64,000 nucleotides of DNA from Holothuria scabra (GCA_037179385.1 CM074194.1:4357001-4421000), one strand, 5' to 3'. Shown: positions 34,401 through 46,242, counted from the first letter of the stretch. Program-made: numbers and translations. The notes: a model not told the origin generated them from the letters alone.

Positions 34401-35414
34401 ACTCTCTCTGAGGAAAAGAAGAATCAGTGGCCTTCCTGTCTGGCAGAACTTACCTATATGTACAACAACAGTCAGCACTCATCTACTAAACAAACCCCCT
34501 TTTATTTAATGTTTGGCAGACATGGAAGGTTGCCTATTGACCTCGAGATGGGAACACCCCCCAGCATATTAAACCCATTATCCTCCGACTGGGTCAGTCT
34601 TCACTGGGAAAGACTACACCATGCCCACACTTTGGCAGAGAAGGAAATGCATAAGGCATCAGCAGCTCAGAAGAAACATTATGACAAAGGCACGAAAGAT
34701 CAACCTTTATGCAGAGGAGAAAGAGTGCTTATTAAAAACCTTCACTTCAAAGGTAGACATAAGACAGTTGATTATTGGAACAGAGAACCCCATATTGTTA
34801 CAGGCCAACCTCATCCTAATCTACCGATTTATCGGGTGAAGCCAGAAAATGGGAATGGATTTGAAAAGGTTCTTCATCGAGATGCCTTAAAACTGTGTAG
34901 CATTCCAGTTAAAAATGTTGAGACAGGAGACAACACTCTAGAAGATGGCTCCAATCAAACCAGTCTGAACTCTCCAGAGGAAACTACCCCATTACTTCAA
35001 ATGCCATTGGAACAGCCAGTACCTGCCCATTCCAGCCCATCCCAAGCTACTACTACTAGGTCAGACTATTGTGACAACACCACAGCGCCTGAGGAGCAGC
35101 TGCCAATACCACCTTCTCCGCCTACCCCCACCCCAGGTATAATAGCCCAAGCTAGATCTAGCCCTGAGTCAGTACAGGTGGACCCCACACTGTATCTTAG
35201 GCGATCACGAAGGACAAAAGGGTTACCCCCTGAAGTTACAGGAATTAATAGCTTGACAGTGAATGATTTGTCACCAATTGTCATTTCTACGGAATGGTTA
35301 GCTGATGGTTTAATGAAAGCAAGAGCATGCAATTTCTTTAGCGCTGCTCAGTGTTCTAATTCTGTATTTAATTTGGCAAGACCAATCAGCCTTAGTAGAG
35401 AGATCTGTGTGTAA
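31449..35414 (+). pseudogene. pol: pol: reverse transcriptase, RNase H and integrase, with one TAG
   Basis: A single frame runs from the repaired protease end to 35414, broken only by TAG at 33108-33110. RT: VLVRKKDGRIRICVDYRRLN, then DLLSGYWQVAM, then the catalytic YLDD at 32676-32687. The TAG falls in the RT to RNase H connection (PPILA-stop-ADF), where Tyr or Phe is usual. RNase H starts with TDAS (Asp at 33144) and contains TDHRPLQFL. Integrase has the zinc-binding H..H..C..C set (HDQAGHFG to CSECERC) and D,D35E residues at 34080, 34257 and 34365. A GPY/F-like module (GERVLIKN..VDYWNREP) follows, then a Pro/Ser/Thr-rich tail. There is no chromodomain and no env frame. The enzymes copy element RNA to DNA and insert it in the genome. 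Confidence 0.93.
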
Positions 35415-35644
35415 AAGTTTTATTCTTGAGTCGCTGTATTTAGTGTATGCTACACCGAATGATGTTTAAAGTTGAAAAACTCTGCCCTAACAAGGCATAG
35501 GTGGCCTCACCGGGAGAGCTACTATCAGGTAGATTTTAGTATGGGCAGTACATTGCTGTAATGTTTTTGTTTATTTTCTGTTGTATATAGTGTAGATAGG
35601 ATGTTTTCCATTGGCAGTGTAAGCCAATATAAAGCAGGGAGGGA
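35415..35644 (+). promoter_or_regulatory. pol 3' flank ending in the polypurine tract
   Basis: The 230 bases between the pol stop and the 3' LTR are non-coding. They end in AAAGCAGGGAGGGA (35631-35644), the purine tract expected to prime plus-strand DNA, directly against TGTAAG. Confidence 0.85.
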
Positions 35645-37337
35645 TGTAAGGACCACAGCCTGGTCACCTTCCTTGGTCACTTGCAATTTTATAACCTTGT
35701 TTGTGTCAGGGAGCTAGAGTATGATAGCTACTCTTGTCCTTGTACATACTGCATCTGTTCCTCTTATGTGTCACCACATAGTAACTTCTTTTAGTTTTCT
35801 TTTGTTTTTGTGTAACCTTGTTTTTATGATGTGTATCCTGCCTCTGTCCTGTTGGAGCTCATGTTCTCCACATGGGTCCTGGAGGGTAGACAATTTTTAT
35901 GACATGTAAATGAGGTCCAATTGGGCGGGCTTTTTAACTGTTTCGATTGGTTCAGGGTGCCATCCTTGGTAGCTAGGGCTAGGAATAGCCAATGGTTGCA
36001 ATTTTAAGAGTCACATGACTTGACCAGAGATTGAGAGTTTCCCTCATGGTTTTAGGAGAAGGAGAGAGAGACTTGAGCTTTGATACTGAGAGGTTGCAAG
36101 CAAAATGGGAGCTCTTTCAATTCTCCAATAATTTTATACTTTATTGACCGGTACTGTGGAAACTTTGCTATGGCTTCAAAGGAGGAAATATGTAAAGTTT
36201 TTATCGGTGATACAGTTTAGTGACTTTGTACCTCGCATCCATGGTGTAACTCTGTAAATATAATTCATCTTTCCATTTAGACTGGAAAGACATCTTTGTC
36301 AAAAGTTAGTATGTGAGCTACTGTACCTAGAGCCTCTTAAAAGAGATTTGACTATTTTCTCTTGAAATGGAACCACCTTAAGGAATGATCTGTATGTTTT
36401 AAATCTTATTGTCAACCTTTGCATATACCTGGGTCTTGTCTGGCACCATTTAAGACAGACAGAAGCTATAGAATTATTTTTTTGTGCAACTCCATTATTC
36501 ATATTATTGCCTTGTTGTACTGAACTGGAAAAGAACTGGAATATTTCTTTTATCTTAATATGGACACTGAGGATATCCCATTGGTGCATGATACTTCATT
36601 ACAAAATTCATTCATGTTAGTTAACCTCTGACTTGAGATTGAACGTAGAAATAATATCCAGTACGAGAGACTGTATCCAGTGAACCTCTTTTGCACCAGA
36701 GTTACCGATATATTTTGATCCTGTGTTCCTTATGTGAGACTTTTCCTGGACAATACCAGAAATCACATTGTGAAGGAGTGTGATTTCATTTTGTAATTTT
36801 TGTATGCTGGATACCTGACTGAGTGACATCAGACGTCCGATGCTTAGCAGATGCTGTGGCCCGTACCCCTACCCAACGAACCACTAGATGTCAGATGTGG
36901 CCAACGTACAAATAAGATATTTCTTTTTTTTGTGCGCACACTAGGCCTATGTTGTACTAATTATTTCTCTTAAATTAAGAGTCATTTGGCCATTTGACAT
37001 CAGTCACTTGTTTTGCAGATCTTACATTTGATAGCACAATGTTTTGAGGCATATATTGCTATATGCTTATCCAGGTTGTCATGTGAGTTCATATCGTACA
37101 TCAGTTTTCTGTAAATATATTTTCGTTTATACTCTAGTTGCCAGTGTTATCAATTTTCTTGAAACTCAGCAGTGTAATTTCTCCTTGTCTAGCATGGTCT
37201 TGGGTCTTCATACTCAACGACCATGGGAGCCCACTAAATAAACTTGTCATCTAGCAGGTTTGACAAGAACCCTAGGATCCCTGCATGCTGGACACCAAAC
37301 ATCACATCCAGTAGGCTATGTGGGGGATCCTCTTACA
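35645..37337 (+). repeat. 3' LTR
   Basis: Same length as the 5' LTR, with no indels and about nine substitutions (one early one is CG in the 5' copy and CA in the 3' copy). AATAAA at 37237-37242. TGTA target duplication follows at 37338-37341. Confidence 0.95.
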
Positions 37338-37605
37338 TGTACAGTAGGCCATATTGTACATATACACTTGTCTATTGATGTGCGAACCTATGTCTTTTTA
37401 TTAAACAGAAAGTACTGTTAGTTTTGACAGCACTCATATTATCTGAAATAAAAAAAAAGTAAAATATGCACTATGCAGTACCCAAAGTTTTTGAGTTAAT
37501 GAAGTTTAAAATAAGAAGCCCACATCAATGTGATCACATGAAATCAGAAATTTCAAGGCGTTTTTCTGTTCCCAGTTATGAAGGAAGTCAAATGTATGTA
37601 CTTAA

Positions 37606-37863
37606 AGGTAAAGAGCAGTTCCCCAAACTTGAAGTAGTGTACAGTAGTAAACAGTTCTATTCATGATTGGCTGTTGAGAGTCATGTGACAATATTTTTTC
37701 TCCTCAAATGTGAAATTCAATGAGAGTTAGTGCCTGGTTTGCCTTGAATGTGCAATATTGAAGTCCTGAAATATATAATAAATGATACTTTGATGAGAAA
37801 CAATAAGAAACTTGTGAGATTAAGCTGTTCTTGCTAGTAAGTTTGGGGCGACTTCTCTGGCCC
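37606..37863. mobile_element. TTAA MITE, copy 1 (decayed right end)
   Basis: TTAA at 37602-37605, then AGGTAAAGAGCAGTTCCCC. It shares the diagnostic core TGATTGGCTGTTGAGAGTCA and TTTTTTCTCCTCAAATGTGA with copies at 38686 and 41051. The right end reads GTTTGGGGCGACTTCTC and its TTAA has changed to TAAA. Confidence 0.72.
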
Positions 37864-38685
37864 TAAAGTCAACTCAACCCCATAGGATACTCGCATTAAA
37901 TTGCTCACAAAGTTCTTAAAAATTTTCTGCTGAATGCTGATGTTCAATGTCTCTATGAGGAGTGTGGACTGTAAGTCATAACTACATCAACTAAGGCAGA
38001 TATGGTCCAGATAAATGTTTAGCTAGGTAGTGACAGACCTCTTTTAAAATGGAGCTGCGAACTGCTGTGTTTTTAACTGAGGCCTTAATTGGGTGCAAAC
38101 TGCTAGGTGAACACTTCATTTTAGTGTTAAGCAAATAATACTAGTGTGTGGCCATGTTTAGTACTCTCATCCCAAACTGCAATTTTTGCAGTTATCTACA
38201 GACATTATCTATTGGCTAACCTCTTTGATTAACACCTAGTTCAAACAACGCAGAGTACCACAGCTTATATTACACACAGCATGAACTGTACTAAGGGTTT
38301 TTTGAAATAAATATTGAACTTTTCTGTATTCACCCTGAAGCAAAAACTAAAATTTTGTCTAGATGAGGATGAATTTTAGACAATTGTAGGAGAGGCTAAA
38401 GTAAGAAGGTTGGGGGAATTGGTATTGTTTGGGGTGAGCGGATCAGACCTTTAAAGAAGGCCCTGGTTCAATGTGTACTCAATTGCCGCCTACAGTACCT
38501 CAGCTTTCAATCAGAAACTTCTTAGTCAGCACGAGCCCTGTTTTGGGGCAAGTTAACCTCGTAATACGTAATGGCCTGTTTCATTTCAAAAACCTTTTTG
38601 TGAATATTTATGGTGTCATTATGTACTCTCATATTAGTACTTCACACTTAGCAGCAAAATGTTGATTTGCTTAATGACACATTCA

Positions 38686-38941
38686 AAGGGCCAGAGCAGT
38701 GAACCCAACTTGAAGTTATGTTGTGGACTGACCTGTTTTGTGACTGGCTGTTGCCAGTCATGTGACAACATTTTTTCTCCTCAAATGTGAAACTTTTAAG
38801 AAGTAAATGCTTAATTGATCTTGAATAGGCAATAGGTAATTCATAAAATATGATGAAAGATTTCTTTGAAGCAAAATAAAAGGAAAATTGTGAGATTACA
38901 TTGTTGCTTCAAAGTAAGTTTGGGAGGACTGCTCTTGACAT
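38686..38941. mobile_element. TTAA MITE, copy 2
   Basis: Left AAGGGCCAGAGCAGTGAACC, core GTGACTGGCTGTTGCCAGTC, right TTTGGGAGGACTGCTCTTGA, then TTAA at 38942-38945. The left target is TTCA, one change from TTAA. Confidence 0.74.
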
Positions 38942-38945
38942 TTAA

Positions 38946-41046
38946 CCATTAGGAAATATGCAAGAAATTTTTCTTTACTTTTTGGTATACTACAAGTGGC
39001 ATACTGTACTAAATAAAAGACTGTATTTAACAGGAGACCATACAGTATAAGTTCAACATGAAGGGCTCAGTTTAGTGAGTTTTCTGTATGTACATAGCAT
39101 GCCTAACCAGAATGGTACAGGCACATGCAGTCCTTTCAGACTGGCAGAGACCACTGTAAGTTTCTGCGTAAAACAGGTTGATTGTGAATCACTTCACAAG
39201 ATTGCGTGAAAGATTATAAGTGTTGCAGATACTGTACAGTATTATTGCAAACACAAACTTAATGATTTTGGAACTAGAAAGCTGGGACCGCGGAGCCTGG
39301 GGACTAGGGGGGGGGGTTTAGACCCCTCATTTTTTTTGCTGTGGGCATTCTGGGCTGCCTTAAACTGCATTATCTTATTGGACATACTGGGCCGCTTCAG
39401 TGATTAGCCCCCGCACTTCAAAATTGGCTCTGCGGCCTCTGGGAAGGAAGTGTCAATTGGGTGCACTGCCCACGACCTGAAAAAAGGACAGCCTAGGATC
39501 AGATTCACTCAAGGTTGTTTCTAGTACTGTCAAAATGGTAAATACAGGGCAACTCCAAGGTTGTTGCATCTGGATGCAGGGATCAAGAATGGGAGAGGTT
39601 ATTAGCTCAAAATTATGACAAAGTCCACGATCCACCTTTTTGGGTGGTGTGTGACAGTGGTTGCTTAGATGCAGAGTCGATTTTTTTTAATTTTTCCAAT
39701 TTTTCTAAGTTCTTCCTAAGCATACTGTATTCTGTATGGATGAGCTGATGTTCTGATGTGTTGTGGAAGATTACAGTTCTATTATAAAATGGGTGTACTA
39801 TAATGATACAACACACAAGTTTACTGTAATTTGAGAACAAGTCATTGTTATCCATGCCTTGAAGACCACTTGTACAGTAAGCTGCTGCTTGCACATTCTG
39901 GAGAGGAAGCGCTGATGCTCAGATGTGGAGTCAATTTTTTACAGCGTCACATTGCATCCCTGCATCCAGATGCTAAGTGGTGTTCAAGAATGGCCCTGTA
40001 TTCTGTAATTTTACCTCTTTACACTTATTGATGATTTAAATGGTAAGACACAGATCTTTTGGTTGCATGGTTTTGCCATCATTTACAGTAACTGAAATGT
40101 GACCTTAGACAACCATTCACCTGAATTTCTAGGGTATTTAATGGTGCAAGTGCAGGTCACTTTTTTTTTTATTCAAACACTGCTTGAAGCAATCGTTGCT
40201 CGTAGAGTGTTTGCTGTATGATTGTACAAGTTTACAACTGTAGGCCTACTACTGTATGTACAGTAGGCCTACTGTCATTTGGACAAATTTTAAGTACTTC
40301 TACTTCTTCTTTCTGTGTCAGGACAAATGCCTGGAAGGCTACTGTATTCCTTCCTGTTATATAATGTGGGGATATTGGAGTCAGGAAACACTAACTATAC
40401 TAACAATTATGAATGCTTAGAGAAAAAGCTGGCTCTTGAAAGAATCTACAGAGGGGGCACTGCATACCTGCTCAGGTAGCAAATTCCAACTGGATACAGT
40501 ATTGCTGTGTGTGTGAATGGATTTTTGGTAACATACATAATTTAGGTCTACTCAGGGAATAATTTATCCAGTATAGCATCGCAATTTGCTACACAAACAG
40601 GCCAAGTTGCTACACAACTGAAAAATTGTGTAGCAATTTTCTGTGTGCATAACCCTTGCATTTTCACAAATAATGTGTGAAAGATCTAAAAGATCTTCAA
40701 AACTGCTACTCAAAATTTGAATGCTAAATTATTCCCTGCTACTAGATGAAAGGTGGTGGTACAGATTTTATTTACCACTAGTAGCTAACTCTACACAGTA
40801 GAACTAACTCATACTGTACAGTATGCACTGTAGCATGCACAATGCATGCGCAGATGTCAAAGCAACATCATTATCCGTGTATTGTACCAAAGTTGACAAA
40901 ATTAGCATGATGAATGAGTAGTAAATATGTGAGGTGCATTGAAAAAAAAGTTTGGTAACATCAAGAAACAGGAAAATTAGGCCTACATCTGGTTGGTATT
41001 CCTGGACTACTGTAGCAGTAAATTTTCAGTCATGTAGAGGGTAAAG
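38946..41046. other. No gene seen; rich in TACTGTACAGTA-like words
   Basis: AT-rich non-coding DNA between two TTAA MITEs. Words such as ATACTGTACAGTAT and GTACAGTAGGCCTACTG recur. A 10-base G run is at 39307-39316. No domain-bearing frame. Confidence 0.5.
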
Positions 41047-41050
41047 TTAA

Positions 41051-41314
41051 AGGGCAGGAGCAGTCATCCTGAATTGAAGTAGTGTAGTACACTGTCCAGT
41101 TTCATGATTGGCCGTTGGGAGTCACTTGAAAACATTTTTTCTCCTCAAATTTGAAATTTACTGGAAATAACGGCTTGGTTCACCTCGAATATGCAATAGT
41201 TTAATCATAAAATGTAACGAATGATACTCTGAAGAGAAATAATACAAAAATTGTGCTACTGTATTTAGCTGTTTCTTCAAAATGAGTTTGGGGGGACTGC
41301 TCTTTACAGTACCT
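41051..41314. mobile_element. TTAA MITE, copy 3 (best preserved)
   Basis: TTAA at 41047-41050 and 41315-41318. The left end AGGGCAGGAGCAGTCATCC pairs with the inverted right end AGGTACTGTAAAGAGCAGTC over the GAGCAGTC core. 264 bp, non-coding. TTAA duplication fits piggyBac or Kolobok derivatives. Confidence 0.8.
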
Positions 41315-41771
41315 TTAAGGTCCTTGTCCTACATCTGAAACTTTGTCCCTGTCAATTGGACGAAGAGCCTGAATAACAGAGCCAGATGTCTGGGTCAACA
41401 AACACCCTGAGCCAAATTTTTGACCTGGATGTGCTTCTCTTATTGTTCAAAATTTTGTTTTTTATTGACCTGGAGGTAACTCAAAATTTAGGATGAGGGC
41501 CCCCATTTTGCTTGACTCCCATACTTGAAAATTTGCTCCTTGAACACCAACCAGACTTAACGTAAGGTAGGCCTAGCTAGGCCTAGGCTAGGCCTGTGTG
41601 TAATTTCTGAAAATTTTTTCAGTCTCTTATTTACAGCATTAGCTAATCGCTTTAGGATACAATCTCCTTTAACAATACTGTTTTCTTTTGAGTACAGTAT
41701 CACTGTGTTACAATGAGTCGGTCATTTAATATACATGTGTTGAACATGGTGTAGGCTACTTGCTATATGTT

Positions 41772-42390
41772 GGGGTCCGTTAGTTTCCGCCTTCGCTACT
41801 TTCCGCTCGTTACTTTCTGCCCCTAAAAATCATAGGGCGGAAAGTAATGTTTGAACTTACATGTGTTAAAAATAACTTTAACTTCAAATTTCAAATCCAA
41901 GTACAAGACAACAATGAAATTTGTGGATAGGCCTTAAACTTTTTCAGTATCCTCATTGAAAAGAACAAATTGGATGACCTTTTTCCTAAATGGCAAGTCG
42001 ATCTGGTCACAGACTCATATTTTTCACATATAAGTAGTCCGTTTGTCTATAGGTAGGCTTATGCTGATTGTGTGAACAATTCCTCACAGCACTGAATACC
42101 GTTTACCTGTATGTAAGTACGTATTAGTATACTGAAGTCTACAGTGCTGTTGGAAAGACGTCAACATGGCAGTAACAGGAGTCACACTGAATAGTAAAAG
42201 ACATCGATGAAGTTTGAAACTTTAAGGAAAAGTTGATGGAATCTTCATTTCACAAAAGTACCACTGAAATTATATTCCATTCCATGACTTTTTGCCTCCC
42301 AAAAAGAAGTTTTCTGCTAAAAGTAAAAGGGACGGAAAACACCATTTTTGAGGGGCAGAAAGTAGCGAGGGCGGAAACTAACTGTAACCC
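41772..42390. mobile_element. 619-bp element with perfect 8-bp target duplication
   Basis: TATATGTT flanks it at 41764-41771 and 42391-42398. The left end GGGGTCCGTTAGTTTCCGCC and inverted right end GGGTTACAGTTAGTTTCCGC continue with CTCGCTACTTTCTGCCCCT in both arms, giving inverted repeats of about 45 bp with small gaps. The 60-codon frame inside is not a transposase. GGG termini and an 8-bp duplication could be Merlin-like; hAT is also possible. Confidence 0.85.
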
Positions 42391-42398
42391 TATATGTT

Positions 42399-42967
42399 TT
42401 GTACATAGTGAGTGACTCAAGATACTGACCGACTAAAGATCAATCACAATTTTACACTCATTCACTGTATCATGCTTTATCCACTCAAATTCAGTTAGGC
42501 CTAGGCCTTACTGTCCCAATGTCTTTTGAAAATATTACCTGTAGTGTGGGTGCATTTGGCAACCCCCTATGACATAGCTCAACTGGAAAATGAGACCACC
42601 TTCAAGAGGGCAATAAACATCTGGTTTAAACACCAATAACCCACCCTGCACACAAACTATCCTCCAACGAATGCCTTTTGTTGGGGCGCTTTGGAGTATG
42701 ATGGGGTGACCATTGAATGTGCCGGCCCACCGAGTGTGCAGGCCTGCAGAGTGCGCATCTGCATGTACACAACGTGTAAAAATCTTGAAATGGCTGAGCT
42801 CTTAGGTGCATATTTGACCCTACACTGATACTAGCCTACTGTACCTGAAAGAAGAAGATGTATTGTCTCAAGCCATTGGGAGTAAACACTACATAGGCTA
42901 CACTTCGTACGTACAGCCAACACTCTACCTTTGGGACTTTTTACTTCTAGAATCATTTGGGTCAATA
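42399..42967. other. No recognisable feature
   Basis: Non-coding DNA with no element ends or supported open frame. Confidence 0.5.
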
Positions 42968-42975
42968 GCCACGAC

Positions 42976-43377
42976 TAGGGCTGTGAACATGTAGCGCTTA
43001 ATCGCTAAACGATCGCATGTGAATTAAACGTTTAGTACAAAGCTACAAGCAATTAATTGAAAAACCTGATTTTGACAGTCTTTTTATCCATTTGTATACT
43101 CTGATGATCCCTGGTTTTTGTTGAATGGAACATCCTGGGCACATTTGAACCTTGTACTGTAGCCTACGTAGTTCTAGGTTTCAAAGTTTCACAATAATTT
43201 GATTCTATCATGCAAGATAACAACTATTATTATTTCTGCATTAGATTCACTATCAATCACTTCATACTGAAATTATTTTTTTGTAATAAGGTAATCGCCA
43301 TTAATCGCTAAACGATCGCAAATATTTGAGGTTAAACGTTTAGGCCTAGCTATTTTTACTAAACGTTCACAACCCTA
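42976..43377. mobile_element. hAT-type MITE, younger copy (402 bp)
   Basis: GCCACGAC flanks it perfectly at 42968-42975 and 43378-43385. Termini TAGGGCTGTGAACATGTAGC and inverted TAGGGTTGTGAACGTTTAG match the copy at 19080-19456. The two copies share interior blocks such as ACAAAGCTACAAGC and TTTGTATACTCT. Non-autonomous, no coding frame. Confidence 0.9.
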
Positions 43378-43451
43378 GCCACGACGCAGCAGGAGTTGTA
43401 TTTCTCGCGCAACTGGTTGGTTAGCAAGGAGCTATACATTTGTAACAAAGA

Positions 43452-43665
43452 TTGTGGGCTATGTGTAACAGCGTTGGCAGCTCCCTGGCTAGACAAATTA
43501 AGTTTGCGACTTTGAGTGATTCTTCAGAATTAAAGCAATTACTCTTCGCTTTAATAAAATTGAATGAGGTAGAACGTGTCATACACAATCTCAAAGGTGA
43601 AGAAACGCCCTGGATAAGTCACTCTGGATTTTGGTTTCGCCTCTGTTATCTTCTTTCTAAGTAAG
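43452..43665 (+). CDS. Possible first coding exon, gene not recognised
   Basis: An open frame from ATG 43452 (or the in-frame ATG at 43461) reads MCNSVGSSLARQIKFATLSD, then ELKQLLFALIKLNEVERVIH. It ends at TCTAA|GTAAGT (junction about 43665/43666), a near-consensus splice donor. Composition is protein-like: amphipathic helices, few rare residues, unlike the surrounding frames. The hAT MITE ends 75 bases upstream, so a promoter would have to lie in or before it. No later exon was found in this window, and I do not recognise the family. It could also be a chance frame. Confidence 0.28.
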
Positions 43666-43755
43666 TTTGACGTCAGCTGCATCTAACGAATTAAGTTTCA
43701 TTATACAATTCAAAACTGTGTAACTGTAAGACACACATACCCAGCTTTCGCAAAA

Positions 43756-43960
43756 TGGTCATAGACCTTATGCCAATTAAAAAAAGGGCGCTTCAAAACT
43801 GCCACCTGGAAAGGATAATTCCATGTTAATGACCACAGAAGTGAATCGTTACCATGGAGATGTCATTTTCATAATTGTGTCACAATTGTGAACTGGAACA
43901 GTTACGGAAAATTCCTTCTCACAATGCACTATTGGAGTTAGATGGCAAGGTCTATGATCA
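43756..43960. mobile_element. MITE-like inverted-repeat element (205 bp)
   Basis: TGGTCATAGACCTTATGCCA at the left matches the inverse of GATGGCAAGGTCTATGATCA at the right with one gap and few mismatches. No clear target duplication. Confidence 0.5.
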
Positions 43961-44239
43961 CAGACCCTTTTCCTTTACCAATAAGTCCTAGCTATTTGCC
44001 ACAAATAATGGTGAAATGCAATTCTGATATATGTTTTTTTATATGAAAAATAACATTGGACATTGACTACAACAGCACCCTAACAGGTATTAAAATAATA
44101 TCCGAGAACAGTGGCCTTTTTTCGTAGGTGGGGTGGGGGTTATGGGGGAGGGGGTTGGATACTTTTGTAGGGGGCTGAAGTTTACTATCCAAAGATATTA
44201 TAAACGTTTGTAATATCTTTGTTACTATCTAAGTGTAGA

Positions 44240-45140
44240 ACCATTATCATTGGCGCCGAGCGTACAAGGAAAATTTTGGATTTTAACACCTCCCAGATAA
44301 CCGTACGGGAAATGGTATTTGCCAGTTTTAACTGTCTTTAATTCTACTGAGAAAAATTTGTGACTTTTCCCCGACTCAAACACAGTTTTGGAGATACTGA
44401 TTAGCTCAATTCTTTACTCCACTTGACTATGTATCCTAGGATTGCAAATCCGTATTCCTGCTGTATATGTTGCAAGCAGCTGTTCCACTGCACGGCGCCC
44501 GATTAAGGTATTATTTCCATAGGCGTAAGAAAGCATTTCAGTTTGGGACAGAAGAATTTTGCCCCCAAAATGTAGTTCTGCCCTTAAGACGGTCAAAGCG
44601 GAGAGCCACCAGTCGTTGGCGGGAAGCGTTCAGGAATTTTGAAAACTTGTATCTCTCAGACAGTCGAAATCGACATTCCCAGACTTATAAAGGGGACCCA
44701 AGCAGTGGCTATTTTAAGTTTCAATTGCAGATGATAAACGTTCACTCCAAACTAAAATTCAGCCGGAAAGACTAAGCAGATCGAGCGCCATCATTATTGG
44801 CGAAAGGCATACAGAAAATTTTGAAATATCCGACACCTCAGACAGTTGCAATTAACATTTCCCGGGCTTATAGGGTGCGGGGATCTAAGCAGTCCCAATT
44901 TTGAGTTTCCTTTTGCCAAAAAAGGGTTCACTTGAAACTTAAATTCTGCTCGGAAGCGGTTTAAGTGGAGCACCACCATAAGTTTGGGCGAAACGTGCAC
45001 GAAATTTGGAAAATTCTGACGCTTCAGACAGTCAAAAATGTTATTTCCTATGCTTATACGGGGGTCTTAGCAGTTGCTTTTTCGCAGTTCCGTTTGCAAT
45101 TTTCTGAAAAAAATATCCCATTTTTTCAAAATTTAATGGC
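44240..45140 (+). repeat. Tandem array of ~182-bp units
   Basis: The module CACCA..GTTGGCG..AGCGT-ACAGGAATTTTG begins at about 44243, 44606, 44788 and 44969. Steps of 363, 182 and 181 imply a period of about 182 with one decayed unit. Each unit continues through CTCAGACAGTCGAAA, a TTCCCAGACTTATA block and TTTTAAGTTTC. Related single units occur at 48990-49080 and 51000-51130. Units have diverged by perhaps a quarter to a third. The 102-104-codon frames across it are by-products. Confidence 0.75.
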
Positions 45141-45399
45141 TGTCCGATTTTTTTTCAAATGCCTGCCCGAATTTTCCCTAAATTCCTTTCCGAATTTAGA
45201 TTTTGCGGAAATTTGGGGCAGTCTTCCGAGTGCCCCGTGTCGTACCCCACTGGGTATGTCCACTCTACCCAAGAATTAAGTGAGGCCCCGTGAGGTATTA
45301 GTGGTAAGGTTGTGACCCTTGAGACTGCATTGACCCAACATTGGTTAACTGGTTGCACTGGCCAATGACTGGCAGCACCGGCCGTGCAAAGTGCAAATT

Positions 45400-46240
45400 G
45401 ATTCAAACCATATTTGACTCAAATATTCTACCCACCACACCAAGTATGATTTTTGAACAAATTTGTGCATTCCCAGGAATTGAAAAAAAATCCCTACAGG
45501 GATAGAAACAGACCAGATGCTAGGGGCACACATAATCCACACCAAGTTAGCCAATTTCAGCCACTCTAGATCCTCTAGAAAATTATCCATCCAGAAACCT
45601 GACGAGCAAAGAGATTCCGAAATTATGATGCTTGTCACAGTCTACCTAAATTCATTCCGAAATTCAGAGTGGGCCAAAATTGCAGAATACACTGCAACTG
45701 CGTGGATCTATGGCAAGTGTATCTATGTCATAGTAGGCAGGTAGCCCGGATTGAATATTATCATCGGCCAGAATGAATATATTTTTTGGCAAAAATCGCC
45801 AGTGTGGGGCTTCTGGGTGGGGGGGGGGGGCGATTCAGAGGCGGGGATCCAGCCCCCAAGCCCCCCAGTAGCTACACCACTGTTCCAGAAATCCTATGCT
45901 CTTTGGAAAAAAGGTCTTAGCTCAGAGTGTAATTAATTGGGTGTTAGAATGACGGAGGCTAGCAAACAAGTCAATTGTGAGAAGCATCTATATACAGGCG
46001 CGTAGCCAGGATTGTGCCAAGTGGGGGAGGGGGGTGTCATGGGGGTTGTGGCACGACATGAGTGAAACGTCTAAGGATAGGGAGAAAAACCGCTATTTTA
46101 CATGCCGTGACATTGTTTCTTGAGAAAGCAACATAGCCACCCCAGTAGATCAAAGGCGGTGTGGGGTGTAACTGATATCTGAGTTTTTTACATGATCTGT
46201 GCCCTCAATGAGATATGCTTTCATTGTGTTCCCTCTCCCC
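45400..46240. other. Fragments of hAT-like ends; no gene
   Basis: CCCCCAGTAGCTACACCACTG at about 45864-45884 has the form of a hAT right terminus, preceded by a G-rich tract. CAGGCGCGTAGCCAGGATT at about 45995 has the form of a left terminus followed by a G-rich run. Partners were not found, so boundaries are unknown. Confidence 0.4.
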
Positions 46241-46242
46241 TG

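Larger units (their letters stand above)
28268..37337 (+). mobile_element. Ty3/Gypsy LTR retrotransposon, structurally complete (9070 bp)
   Basis: Two 1693-bp LTRs (28268-29960 and 35645-37337) start TGTAAG and end CTTACA. The 4-bp target duplication TGTA flanks them (28264-28267 and 37338-37341). A PBS follows the left LTR, a purine tract precedes the right one, and gag and pol lie between in the order PR-RT-RNaseH-IN that defines Metaviridae. The LTRs differ at only nine positions by eye (about 0.5 percent), so insertion is recent. The coding region carries at least three breaks (TGA 30992, one-base loss near 31448, TAG 33108), so the copy is not autonomous unless recoding occurs. It inserted upstream of, or in the 5' non-coding part of, the minus-strand SMIM19-like gene, in opposite orientation. 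Confidence 0.96.

Noticed and set aside
28268..37337. An endogenous retrovirus with env
   Set aside because: No frame between the integrase end and the purine tract could encode an envelope; the element ends at pol.
44467..45279. Two ~100-codon plus frames as genes
   Set aside because: They lie in the ~182-bp tandem array and change frame relative to the repeat unit, so they are by-products.
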